The position numbers and the translations under genes were made by a program. This document shows positions 1 through 10,938 of a stretch of DNA of 64,000 nt, piece after piece (within the stretch, counting starts at the first letter, position 1; every line of letters starts with the position of its first letter). The notes beneath the pieces are model-generated. The model was given only the letters and a program-made list of their open reading frames with translations. It ran no database searches and was not told where the DNA came from. This DNA comes from Adineta vaga (lineage: Eukaryota > Rotifera), in NCBI GenBank assembly GCA_021613535.1, contig CP075494.1, forward strand, positions 1,364,001 to 1,428,000. Reading direction: 5' to 3'.

Positions 1-42
1 GTATATGTATAGTTATTTTTGGTTTAGATTTAAAACACCATT

Positions 43-1567
43 TCAAAGTTGCACCAATTCGACATCGTTTGATGTATCGCCAATAACAAATTGTTTGTTG
101 TTAAGTACAGCGATAGAATTACCATCATATGTGAGAGCAATTCTTTCCTTTTGTCCCCATGTTCTCACGCAATGAACTAATCTTTGACCAGTCGTGACAA
201 AGAATTGGTTTATACCATCACTGCGAATCTGTATTGAGCCGTTGCACGCACCTAAGTCTTGTTTCTTCACGGGAATCATATCAAGAGTTAGAATGCTAAT
301 TTGAACGACGTAACCATTGTTTTGCGCACGCTTGCTAATCGATGCTACGTAATTATTTGTCAACGAAAAACTCATTCCATGCCTAAATGCAGTTGGTGTA
401 GTCCCTGCAAACTGGATCATACGAATCAATTGAAATTCTGTTGAATAAACATGAATTATATCACTGTCGTACTTTCCAGGATTGATCCATACCCACAGAC
501 TGGCATCATTAGCTGCAACAAGTATGTCGGAGCAATTGAGATCGCGAACGGTGATCATGATTTTGAATACAGGATTTCGATATTCTACTGTATAGATCTT
601 TCCATTCTCGCACAAATAAATTTTTCAATACTCTTCCAATAAATCATATCGACAATCGGTAATTGATGCCAGTGACGATATCGATCGCCAACTTGTAAGT
701 TTTTCAAGTCACAATATGCAATCATAGGTGGAGTAGTATCATAGGTACTATACATGATATTAATACCGTCGCTAGCCATACGATCAATCGGAAAGGATGT
801 TGGCAATAGACATTCTGGTGCACTATCTTCTGAAGTTTCAGCCTGACATGCTTCATCATTCTCGTCCAATACGACATATTGGTTACTGCTTTTGACTTTC
901 TCAATGCTACACGACTGCGATGTTTCAGTCGCTGGAGAAGGATCTTTTTGTGTGACGTCAGTAGTGGGCACAGAGGTACTTTCAAAGTTGATTTCGTAGT
1001 TGAATGTAACTTCAGGAAGTTTTGCCTTTTTGTTTCCTACTATGTTCTTGAGATCATTTTGAATATGATCAAGATCTGTTAATAGACTAGGTATTTGTGT
1101 AAGATCGAAAAGAGTTTCTTTCGTTAGACCGTTAATTTTAATAGATATTTGTTGTAGTTTAGTCAGTATTTCCGATAGATGATCCTAAAATACAAGAGGA
1201 ATTTTGAATCAATTTGAAAATAAAACTTATGAAAACAATATACTTGTCCATGCTTTTCGGCTTGCTCGATATTATCCATGATTTTCTTTTTTGCTTCAAT
1301 TATTTGATTAAACCATTCGTCAACCTCACACCTTGCGTTTTTCACTTCAGTCTCAATCATCTGTTGTTTTGTTTGGTATAATTCATGTACTTCATTGTAT
1401 TGATGTGAGAGATGAGTAATCTTTTCCTGTAGGTCTTCATGATGTTCTTTCATACAATCAAAACAGAACGATACTGAACAATGATTACATCGACAGAGAG
1501 AAACTCGTGTTCTTTTATATTTGCTCGCACATTGTACACAGGAGTCGATAGGAGGAGCAGCCGCCAT
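43..1567 (-). CDS. B-box-type zinc finger / coiled-coil / beta-propeller protein (frameshifted)
   Basis: Two exons on the minus strand: 1567..1244, a 59-bp intron (1185..1243, GTATAT..TTTTAG), then 1184..43; the join is phase 0. The start at 1567 opens a Cys/His-rich B-box-like finger (residues about 9-42, with CVQC, CRC and CFDC pairs), followed by a helical coiled coil (about 43-110), an acidic linker, and a C-terminal half rich in short beta-strand repeats, consistent with a propeller. This order resembles TRIM-family proteins without a RING; a ubiquitin or scaffold role is inference. The frame breaks once near 600-610: the upstream frame stops at 585 and the propeller continues in another frame from about 615 to the stop at 43. 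One base missing from a run of five A would explain it, so either an assembly error or recent loss is possible. Confidence 0.6.
1185..1243 (-). other. 59-bp spliceosomal intron of the B-box gene
   Basis: Minus-strand intron with GTATATTG donor and TATTTTAG acceptor. Splicing joins codon CAA (HGQ) directly to GAT (DHLSE) and keeps the coiled coil open. Its length is typical of most introns in this window. Confidence 0.7.
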
Positions 1568-1811
1568 GTTGCTGACAAACGTTTTACATGAAACTAGTTT
1601 AAAAAAGGAACAAAAAGTCTAGTAGTATTCATTTTTTATATCATAGACACAGTAGTCAAGAGTGATAACCAATAAAAATGTGATTCTAAATCTTTTGATT
1701 CGAATAGAACGACGCATTCAAAATTCGGATTAAGCTAACGGTACGCATTTTTAAGATTCTAAATGGAAGATTTTATTTTCGAAAGATGTCGCTAGTATTA
1801 GGTCGCCTTTT

Positions 1812-1852
1812 GAGAGTGGGTGTGGGTGAATATAAGAGACCCACATCCACGC
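1812..1852. repeat. TG/CA-rich hairpin
   Basis: GAGTGGGTGTGGGTG ... ACCCACATCCAC, about 200 bp before the PARP-like gene. Confidence 0.6.
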
Positions 1853-2060
1853 GAGTAATATAATCTGCTGTTCTTAAAATTATTGCGAAATACTTCATTA
1901 AAAATTTGTTTTATATTTGAATCATGAAAAAAGAACTGACGATTATATTTCGAAATATTTTATCGATATTGCGTAATTATTCATATAACTTATATATTCG
2001 GAAAAACATTCATTTTTCTGTGTATTGTTAAGTTTAGTTATATTATTTAGTCGTTAGAAA

Positions 2061-3056
2061 ATGTCAGATATTGAATATGATGGTTTTGATTATGATTCAA
2101 GTCAAGATCCATTCGAACTTGAATATCAAATTGAACAATTTTACTTTCACCTTGATTTCAAATCGAAAAAACATGTAAAAAAGGCTTCGTTTTCAATATC
2201 ATCAAAAACTGCTCAATTTCAATCAATATGTATCAAATTGGATTTAATTAATTGTAAGAAAGTACCATCGAGTCGTAAACGAAAAAAGACAAATTCTAAT
2301 TCGAAGAAGTCTAAATCTTTTGAATATGAACAAACTCCATCGCAAACAAAAGCAAATGTATTTGAAGAACCAGTGGAAAATTTTTCACATTTTCGTCGAC
2401 AATTCTATCAATTGAATCGTCGTTCAATTAACAGTTCTCTCAAACACCAACCAAATATGAAAATAGCAAAGATTCGCTTTGCAAATGTGAATAAATCAGT
2501 TCAAAATGATTTTATGAAAAAACTTAAAAATGAACCTTCATTTTCCCCACAATTAGTTTAACATGGTACAAAATTAATTAATATTCAAAGTATTCTTCAA
2601 TATGGATTTTTAATTCCAGAAAAACCACATCCATCGAACACAAAAGCACCGATAATTCAAATAACAAACGGTGCAGCTTATGGTACAGGTGTTTATTGTA
2701 GTTATACAGCTTCTTATTCTTTAGGATATTCAAAATTGACCAATACTCTATTAGCATGTGCTGCTATACCAAAACAAGACAAAAATGGACATATCGAACA
2801 TCATCATGGAAATATTTTAGTTTTACCAAATATATCACAAATTATTCCATTATTTTTAGTAGATTTTCAATATTTAAATCAATCTAGTTTTAATTATCCT
2901 TGGTTCAAAGAAGGCAAACTATGCAATGAACAAGATCAAAGACAACAACAAATAATTTGTTTAAGAAAATATTTTCAAAAAATCTTGAATTATATGAATG
3001 ATCAAGTACGAAATAACAATCGATATCAATTACGGATGTTTAATCTACATGATTAA
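2061..3056 (+). pseudogene. PARP-like ADP-ribosyltransferase, interrupted by one in-frame TAA
   Basis: A single frame runs from ATG 2061 to the stop at 3056 and is broken only by TAA at 2559..2561. The first 166 codons are a lysine-rich, low-complexity region followed by a conserved lead-in. Right after the stop comes HGTKLINIQSIL, then GAAYGTGVYCSYTASYSLGY and a hydrophobic strand, the core of a PARP catalytic domain: the HGT histidine and the G-x-G-x-Y tyrosine that bind NAD. The layout resembles the PARP6/8/16 group. The stop falls where the family commonly has tyrosine (YHGT), so a TAT/TAC to TAA change is the simplest explanation. It is probably a recently inactivated ADP-ribosyltransferase; read-through or an assembly error are alternatives. 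Confidence 0.65.
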
Positions 3057-3089
3057 CAAATAAAAAAACGGAAGAACTTCTTTCAACTG

Positions 3090-3182
3090 TTCGAATGTTG
3101 TTGGGAATGTCGATAGGTCCTACTACCTGTTGAGAAGCTCCAAACCAAGATATTTCGTGCCCGTATCGTACTTCTCCTATTC
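3090..3182 (-). pseudogene. possible orphan C-terminal exon
   Basis: Minus-strand open segment after a plausible acceptor (TTGAATAG at about 3183). It reads GEVRYGHEISWFGASQQVV and onward, which looks like protein, and it ends tail-to-tail with the PARP-like gene. I find no upstream exon, so it may be a leftover fragment. The family is not recognised. Confidence 0.22.
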
Positions 3183-5134
3183 AAAACGGAAAATTTTAGA
3201 GTAAAACTGATATCAGATTCGAAATCAGGATAAAAAACTGAGTCGAATCAAATAGTTTTAGCCGATTTTAAATAAAATCACCTATTCTCCCTACTATTAT
3301 ATACACTTTCAAGCTTGAAGAGTACGTAATTTTAAATCTAGTGACTTAGACTCTCTAATAAGAAAAGATGTGTATTGATGTCATGTATCTCCAGTCAAAA
3401 ATTCAGCGTCGAATCTTTATCACAGCGCGAGAAAAGTGTAAAATACTAATCTTTTTGAGTATACCAAATTGAGAGTTCTTGGCCTAGCGTGTTTTGAAAA
3501 CTCCATACATTAAAGACTTCGATTGAATAGATTTATACCCTATATCACTCTCTCTCGAATGAGACGTCTCCGACCTAAAACCGTCAAGTCAGTCGTGAGT
3601 TATCATCAAAATATTGAATACATTATTTTTCATCAATTTTTGAACGTCAAAAATGGCCCCTTAAACTTGTTTTTGCTCCCATTTTTCGTAGGTTAAGAAA
3701 ATATAACCGAGAAAATCTTTTTTTCCGCGACGCGATACGCATAGAGTAGGGGTCCCCTGTGGCGGATCCTCTCTTAATGTCGATGCAAGACCGATGTACA
3801 GAGTGAAAATAATTTTCGAATCAAATAATAACTGTGATTTGATCGATGCAGCTTCTTTTAGATGTTCAGCTAAATCTGTTTAATAAATTTGATGGTTTAT
3901 AATATTTAGTTTAGTGATTAAAAAAGCATTTAGCTTTTTAATAGTAGTGTGTCTGTAAATATATTTTTCAATTCATGATTGAATTTATTGAAACTTGAAT
4001 TTCAAAGAATCGTTTCTAAATGCGTTTTTATTACATAGTATTTCGTACCGTGATGCACATGTTCTATTTTGAAAAAATATATGAAATAACGTAAAATTTT
4101 GTTTTCGCAAGTCAAAGTAGGCATATAAATATGGTATATGATATTGCAAAAACCAGCTCTATGTACGCATGGCTATATTTATTGGTTTTTTTAGTTAAAT
4201 TTTAATGTGAAGTATATTCTAGCTGTTATTATACTTGATAGTAATTCTTTGTTTGTAGTGGTATAGACGTATTTATACCATGCATTTTTATCAGCACAAA
4301 GAATATGTGTTATTATTTGTTAGCAAATTGAAATATATGTCTTTCGCAGTATGCAATACTATTGATAGTGTATTTTGTATAAGTTTTACACGTAGATATA
4401 TCAATCTTGAGCACATATTTAAAGACTTTCTCTTTTGAGTATAATACTAATTAAATGATACAACGGAATAAACTTACAGATAATCTTGATTTTCGATTTA
4501 TGTCGTTACGAGCTACGCCTCCTCTTTCTATCTGATAGGTTGTTTGGTTTAACTGTTTTGCATATGGTTTTTCCTTTGAATATTGTCAATGCTGTTTTGC
4601 TGTATCTTAACTTATATCTGTCACGGTCCGTGGGGGAGGGGGGATGGGTTCAAATTTCTGCTTTAAACAGTTCAACACTCTTTTTCAGATCGTGTTTCAC
4701 AAAAATTGTAAATAGTAAATGTCAAAATCTCTTAATTAAACTCCCTGTTTACATTATCACTCAGTTGCATTACATGAATTCTTATAGATCTTCAGTTTTA
4801 CGCATCAACAAGATCATCCTAATGGTGATTTTTTATCTGAGTTGAAAACTTTTTTTACCATGTACTAAATAATGGTAATAACTAGTATTGATTGTCAGGA
4901 AGTGTTTCTTAATAAAAATGCATTCATTATGCAAGAATCAACATCATGAATGCTCTCAAACTTTCCCAAGAATGGTAACATTTTACCGGGAAAACATAGA
5001 CAACGAGAATTTTGACGTTATATTGCACACCTGCGTATTAGCGTGAACAAAAATATGACAAAATAAAATTCGTAGTGCTAAGATTTTCCATAATGTTATT
5101 CTTAAAGATTTTATTACATGAAGCAGTGTTTTAG
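3183..5134. other. gene-poor intergenic stretch
   Basis: AT-rich DNA with no supported gene. Open frames such as 4486..4845 have biased, low-complexity composition and no recognisable motif or upstream context. Confidence 0.5.
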
Positions 5135-6379
5135 TTAATTCGTTGGAGTTGCAGAATCTTCCTTGTGCGCTCCCGCGTGGGGAGGGGAATCTTTTGTTTT
5201 TGGGAAACTCTTTGGCGTATTTCTGCGTGAACGTTTTGAAATTTTACTTTTCAAAAGCTGAGAATTTGAGAACGAATTTGTCCGGGGATGCAAACGCGAC
5301 TGTTTCACGGAAGATTCTGCACCTCTGTAACTCGTGTTTGAATAATCTAATGGGAATGAAATATCATGTTTTGGCAGAATATATTGCGGTGGAGGCGCTT
5401 TAGTCATTGTCAATCCATGAGACCATTCAAATCGTCTAAGAAAATCCAGTCTTCTCTCATTACGAAACACAGGTATTGGAGATGCTCCAGGAAGATTAGT
5501 AAATGTAACCATTCCCCCAGCCATTATTTCGTTCGTCTTCTCATCACTAATATTTTTTAATTGTTCTGTTGAACATATTTCATACCAAAGTGTCAATCGG
5601 CGTTTCGATTCTTGAGGATAAATAACTCGATGAATACCTGCTTTCAATTGATTTTTTGTTATTCGAGATGCTCTTTCTCCTAACCAGATAACTCCAATAT
5701 TTGATTCTAATGGTCCATCAATCCATTCATCATTTATCATCTTTTTCAATTGAAGACCTTCATGTGTTGATAAAATACTAATTGAAAGTAATCCTGGATC
5801 ATAATGTGGAACACAATTCACTTCTTCAGTTGATTCTCCATTTTGTGGTGGTTGAAAACCACTTTTATCATTAAAATAAGACACAATATCAAGCATACCA
5901 AAATGTTCATTTTTCAATGGTAAACGAGCTCGTTTGATAAGATTTGATAAAGATGGATGTTGTTGAAATACTGAATGTTGATCAAGAATTTCGATTAAAT
6001 GCTTTGTGACGGCATCTAACATTTGTGAAAGATAATTTAATGGTTCAATAAGTGTCTTTGGTATCAATCCTTTATTTGCAAACTCTTGCAAATAACTTCC
6101 AGTCAATAGTTTGATTCCTTCTTTGTGATTAGCTTTAGAATAACCATATATTGGTGAATATTTAGAGTACCAACTGTTTTTATCATCAGACTCAAAAAAC
6201 TGTGTTAGTTGCTTGATTAGATCTGGATTTGGAATAAGTTCTTTCGGAAGAAAAACGAAACACCATCCATTTGATTCGAATTCTGTTTGCATTTGTTTAA
6301 TTATTTCTGTAGCATCATTTGTGTTGAATATGTTGCTCAAATCGATAATAATTTGTGATTTGTTGATTGATGAAGACAT
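5135..6379 (-). CDS. 2-oxoglutarate/Fe(II)-dependent dioxygenase, isopenicillin-N-synthase-like
   Basis: Intact 414-aa single-exon ORF. The first 330 residues follow the non-haem iron dioxygenase fold: an N-terminal DIOX_N-like segment (to about 160), then the jelly-roll core with the iron ligands H192-x-D194 (PHYDPG) and H250 (AGIHRV), and the oxoglutarate-binding R261-x-T263 (RLTLW). These enzymes couple decarboxylation of 2-oxoglutarate to oxidation of a small molecule; the substrate cannot be read from sequence. Residues about 335-414 form a basic, Ser/Pro-rich tail not typical of the family. The start at 6379 lies about 80 bp from a TATA-like box at 6458..6463. The related animal, plant, fungal and bacterial families are broad, so horizontal origin is possible but not shown here. 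Confidence 0.88.
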   Translation of the reverse strand: MSSSINKSQIIIDLSNIFNTNDATEIIKQMQTEFESNGWCFVFLPKELIPNPDLIKQLTQFFESDDKNSWYSKYSPIYGYSKANHKEGIKLLTGSYLQEFANKGLIPKTLIEPLNYLSQMLDAVTKHLIEILDQHSVFQQHPSLSNLIKRARLPLKNEHFGMLDIVSYFNDKSGFQPPQNGESTEEVNCVPHYDPGLLSISILSTHEGLQLKKMINDEWIDGPLESNIGVIWLGERASRITKNQLKAGIHRVIYPQESKRRLTLWYEICSTEQLKNISDEKTNEIMAGGMVTFTNLPGASPIPVFRNERRLDFLRRFEWSHGLTMTKAPPPQYILPKHDISFPLDYSNTSYRGAESSVKQSRLHPRTNSFSNSQLLKSKISKRSRRNTPKSFPKTKDSPPHAGAHKEDSATPTN

Positions 6380-6457
6380 GTTCCTATGTACAATTCGTAT
6401 GATATGCTGAAATGTGCGTTTTTAATAATAGTGTTAGTATTCTGCAATCGCTTCACT

Positions 6458-6463
6458 TTATAA
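6458..6463 (-). promoter_or_regulatory. TATA-like box upstream of the 2OG oxygenase
   Basis: TATAAA on the minus strand, about 80 bp before the ATG at 6379. Confidence 0.35.
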
Positions 6464-7574
6464 AGAGTGATTCTTGCACAACACTCTATTTTTTATGTAA
6501 CGTCATTATTGGTGAACGTAGGCGTGCTTATTTATGCCACATTCGCTATGAGGTGAGTGAAAGGAAAGGAAAAATATTCGCTCTACTATGATCCAATAGA
6601 TATAACTTCAATTTTCATAGTGACATCTGCGTGAATAAAGTTCCTTGTAGTTATTTCAGATGATCAAAATAGAAATGATGAATTTTCTCGCCTATCTTTA
6701 AAATGTATAAAATTTGCACGTGATGGAAGTTAGCAGCAGATTCGAGTATTTCCTGCTGACATTCGCGTAAGTATTTGGGATAGGTCTGATACTTCTGGGA
6801 TGGATAGAGTTCAATATTCTGCATCGAATAGTGCCGCATGAGAAGGGGCTATCACCAAAAATCAGGGTTTTCAGCCAAAATACTGTGAAAATTAGTGGTT
6901 TTACTCAGTAATCCTTGCTGGCATTTGTTTTGGGGGTTGGAATATATAGAGCACGTTCACAGGTAACACACTGAGCATTTTTCACTTTTCAGTGGTTATA
7001 TCTCAAGAGCTATAGGTGCTGCAGACCTGAAACTTATAGCTTCTCAAGATATTTAGACAGCCCATGTTTACTGAAAACCTCGCTTCATTGGGTTGCACCG
7101 TCACAGTTTTAGAGCTTTGAAAAAGCGTGGTAACGCACTCATTAAAAAGGACCCCTGTAACCAGACCGACGCAAAGAAGTTTATACCGCTAGGAAATTTT
7201 TTGCATACGAAAGTAAATATTTTTATATGTATTGAGAGCTAAGATATTATGCTTGATACCCATAAATCTACTCTTTGAAATCTTGTCTCTTCCAAGAGTT
7301 ATTGCTAAATGATTCCGGTAACGCACTCAGCATTATTTTCAAAACTTTTTCATTTATGAAGTTTTGCCCGTAATTTTTTATAAAAACAGCTTCTGAATAG
7401 TATATATTGGTTGTTGTGATGAAAATCTTCTATTTATTGAAAAACCAACGCTTTTTCGATATAAAAATTTGATAAAAAGAATCTTTTTCAATTTTCGTAC
7501 AGATACATTGATTGCTACTTCGGTAATTTCATGTAAAATAATTGTATCGGTTTTAGTTTAAGCAGTTTGAACGA
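6464..7574. other. non-coding flank of the nested transposons
   Basis: No gene found. The stretch contains two of the four window copies of the 12-mer GTAACGCACTCA (7130..7141 and 7318..7329); the other two lie beyond 15.3 kb on the far side of the transposon nest. Confidence 0.45.
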
Positions 7575-8316
7575 AATCACCCTCGTTTCCATGATAAATT
7601 CAAACTATGGTTAATGGATAATCTCGTTAAATTACAGAACAAATACCGCTGTTTAAACTGCGAGCCAGCACCATCACTAACAAGTAGATATTGTTTTAAT
7701 TCATTGATAATGTAATCAAGACAAGTGTTGACACAATATTTATCATGAGTAAGATTGTTCGATGGTAAAGCAAATGAGAAATTTAATGAACCACATCAAG
7801 CATGTGCAGTAAAAATTGAAATTGATTTCGTTGTTCAGTGTGCTGACTGAATAGAATCTTGTTCTTCAATACTGAAGTTCTCTGAATAATCAACTTGAAC
7901 AATGATTGATTTATCATTCGAATTATCTTTTATTTCTTCGAAAAAATGACCTTTTTTACGTTTAATAAATATATGATTCACATATTGTTCTATTTTCGGT
8001 GACAAAACTTGTACACATTCTTTCACTGTACCTGTATGTTCTGGTTTTTCAGCATGACCACGAGTAATATTCCCATCAATAACTTTGTTTTTAATATGTA
8101 ATTTGAAATTATTTGAACAATAACGACAATTAGACGACATACATTCTTCATTAGACTCATCACAGACGAGTGCTGTGGTAAATTCTTGTAGACTAGAACA
8201 AGCTGTACCATTGATAAATTTGGACAATGTATCAATGGGTAGGATGACATTTTGATGATATAAACATAAGCACACACGATGAGCCAGCATAGATTTCACT
8301 ACCACATGTTTAGGTC
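7575..8316 (-). pseudogene. C-terminal half of an older transposon gene (outer element)
   Basis: Minus-strand coding remnant starting LRPKHVVV at about 8316. It continues through HRVCLCLYHQN, a Cys cluster (CMSSNCRYCSNN), a lysine-rich linker, QVDYSENFSIEEQDSIQSAH and, after the first stop, IFTAHA and LVSDGAGSQFKQRYLF. This is a family I recognise from animal transposons but cannot name with certainty. Two in-frame TGA codons (7835..7837 and 7796..7798) stand exactly where the family has tryptophan (SAHW, HAW). The similarity fades near 7575. The missing N-terminal half is at 14639..15016, separated from this piece by a 6.3-kb inserted element. Confidence 0.6.
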
Positions 8317-8329
8317 GTAATCCCATGTT

Positions 8330-8515
8330 CTCGATTGCGATGAAATTGCGACGCAATTGCGGCGCAACTGCGATCGCACTGTGAGGCGCAATTGCGAAAA
8401 ATTGCGATGCAATTCCGCACAATTGCGATTAAAAAATCGCAGTTACGCGTAATTGCGGAAAAAAACCGCATTTGCACTGCAATTGCGACGAAATAATCGC
8501 ATTGTCGCGCAACCA
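8330..8515. repeat. left subterminal GCGAT/TTGCG repeat zone
   Basis: About 185 bp packed with variants of GCGATTGCG, GCGACGCAATTGCG and GCGATCGC in both orientations, in otherwise AT-rich DNA. It matches the zone at 14400..14620 at the other end of the element. Open frames crossing it are artefacts of the repeat. Confidence 0.7.
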
Positions 8516-8890
8516 TATTTCAACACTATTCCAGTTATTATGACATCAGTTATTGTTGATGAAATCGTTTAAATAAAGGGGAAAACCTAGTTTATTATTT
8601 CATATTTATTAAATGTTCACCATTACATACATAACAAAGGTTCAAACATCGAAAAAAGTACGTTCAATAAGCAAGATAATATAAAAAATATATATTCAAA
8701 CAATAGTTTAAGTGAAAAATGTCCATCAGCATAAATCGAGAATGATTTGAGCGCTTGTTCATTGCGTTTATCATTAAGAAGAAAAGTAAAACAACTTAAA
8801 TGTAACATATACAAAAGTAAATAGTTGATTCGTACTATATAAGGTCAAGAAAAATTTTAAAAAAATCAAAATGAAAATGCAATACTTACT

Positions 8891-10854
8891 TTATTGAATA
8901 TTCATTGCGGCTCTTCTGTGTTTGCCAATAATTGTACGACGTTTGGCCAACACGACATCGTGTAGCCAATCCCATATACTATCAAATTCATCAGGACATA
9001 AACGAAATTTACTTCGAACCGCTTCTAAAAAATCAACTGGTAATATAAAAATTGATATATTATGTTCGCTACCTTTCAATAGAATATATCGATCATCGTT
9101 GACCATATCTTTTGCTCCCATAGCTTTGAGATCTTCATGTTTAAATAGAACATCCATCAATGAAGTTACGTAAAGATTGGCATGTTCTTTAACACCCTTG
9201 TATTTTAATAAATCAACAAGAGTACCATCTGCTTTTGTAAATTCCTAAATAAATAAATTATTTGAGTTCAACATATTGGGCATCATTACAAAGGATATAT
9301 CTTACCAAAGAAGTTAGAAAGTTTACATCTTCAGTAGAACCATCTGTACCATCTGGATCAACAATTGATATGTTCATCTATAACAAAAGATTAAGTTAAC
9401 AATCTTTGTATCAAGATCAGTTACTTTTTGTTTTCGTAAAACATTTTGTATTTTCTTCTGATTGGTATTTAAACATTTTAACGTTGTTTCAATTTTTTCT
9501 TGTTTGACGAGCAGCGGCTTCAAGTATTTAGATTCGAACTTATTCATCAAGCTTAGAAATGGTTCAATACTAGATGTTGATGTACCAGACTTCTTCTTCT
9601 TCTTCGATTTGTCATTGTCACCAGTAACGTGATGACCAACAAATGCAGGAGTTTCATTTATTGATAATTGATCTGTGTGTGCATTTGTACGACGTTCAGT
9701 ATGAGCAGATGGTGACGGTTCACTATCATTCGACTCACTTTCAGAATTGTCGATCAAATCAAATGATACTTTTGATGATGGTTTAAGATCAGAACGTTGG
9801 TGAGATTTTTGTAAGTTTTCTTTTGATACAGCCATATGAAATGTTGTTGGACGGTCTTTGTTCAACGTGAAAGATGATGATGGATTTGCCGATGCATCAT
9901 CATTATTGATCAAAGCTAAAAAAGAATAATTACTTTTATGTCAAAGTTCAAAAAAAACTTGCATGGATTAATTGATAATAAATCAGAAAGATTACCATCT
10001 ATTGAAATCAAAAGAAAACTTTTCATGTTATGTAAAGAAAATATTTAGACTATACCTGAACGATCGACAGACATATTAATTGAAGATGTGGTACTTGATT
10101 GGATATTAGAATTCTGCTCTAAATAAAAGAAAATGAATGAGAAATATCTTCGATTTTAAGAAATATACCATTGAATGGAATAATACTTAATGAAACAATT
10201 TCAGATGGATTTTCTACAACAAATTGTAAACAAGGAAATAAAAGATAAGAAAATGATTCAGATTTTTCTTACTTTTATGTCGTTTTGGTAGATTTTCTTC
10301 GTTGTTACGTTCATAATCACTTTCGATTTCAGGATTGACATTTTTCTTTGTTAAACGATCAGCTGCTTGACTACATTCCAAAAGAGTTCCTACACAAAGA
10401 AAATAGGTCGTGGTTTAACTAATATATCCAAGAAAAGCATTTCTAATTGAAGTACTGTTGATAATAAAATCATTTTTTTCGTATTGTTTTAATTTACAAT
10501 TTCCTTAACTGTATACATAAAAGCAATGGTGAATATTTAAATTCAAGAAAATAGACTCCTTAACGACTACGTTAAAAGAATTAAAGTATATCATTCGAGT
10601 CGAGCAATACTTTAGGCATATCTGGCATGTATTTTAAAGACTTTACCTTCCTCGAGAGGGACACCAGTAAATTTCTTTCGACCACTTTGAACATAAATGA
10701 ATCCATCATGTTCAGCTGGTGAACATTGTTTTGATTTAACAACAGCAATTGTGTTATCCGAAGGAAATAAAATCAATTTATAAGTTTCAATTTCAGGAAT
10801 TGTTCGTCGATTTATATAATGTTTTGCATAAGTGTTTGTTGTGGACATGGACAT
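8891..10854 (-). CDS. BEN-domain-like protein of the EnSpm-like element
   Basis: Seven exons: 10854..10647, 10389..10273, 10213..10169, 10118..10056, 9915..9425, 9377..9306, 9244..8891. The lengths sum to 1350 nt, giving 449 aa with every join in phase. I chose the ATG at 10854 over an in-frame one at 10908 because the extra 18 residues look like untranslated sequence. The N-terminus has a small beta-rich domain (LILFPSDNTIAVV, FIYVQSGRKKFTGVPL), the middle is Ser/Thr-rich with a KSKKKKKS basic stretch and a short coiled coil, and the C-terminus (about 335-449) ends CPDEFDSIWDWLHDVVLAKRR, which resembles a BEN domain. BEN domains bind DNA, so this may be the accessory repeat-binding partner of the transposase, like TnpA in plant CACTA elements. 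It starts 84 bp after the transposase stop. Confidence 0.65.
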
Positions 10855-10938
10855 GGTTGTTAATAAAAAACAATCTATAATACAACTAATAGATAGAAAA
10901 CAAAACAACTATAATTTTTTCGTAAGAAAGAGAAAATA

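Noticed and set aside
4486-4845. 119-aa open frame on the plus strand
   Set aside because: No motif, biased composition and no supporting splice or promoter signals.
8296-8305. CACTACCACA as a classic CACTA transposon end
   Set aside because: It lies inside conserved coding sequence of the outer transposon gene (KHVVVKS), so it is probably chance.
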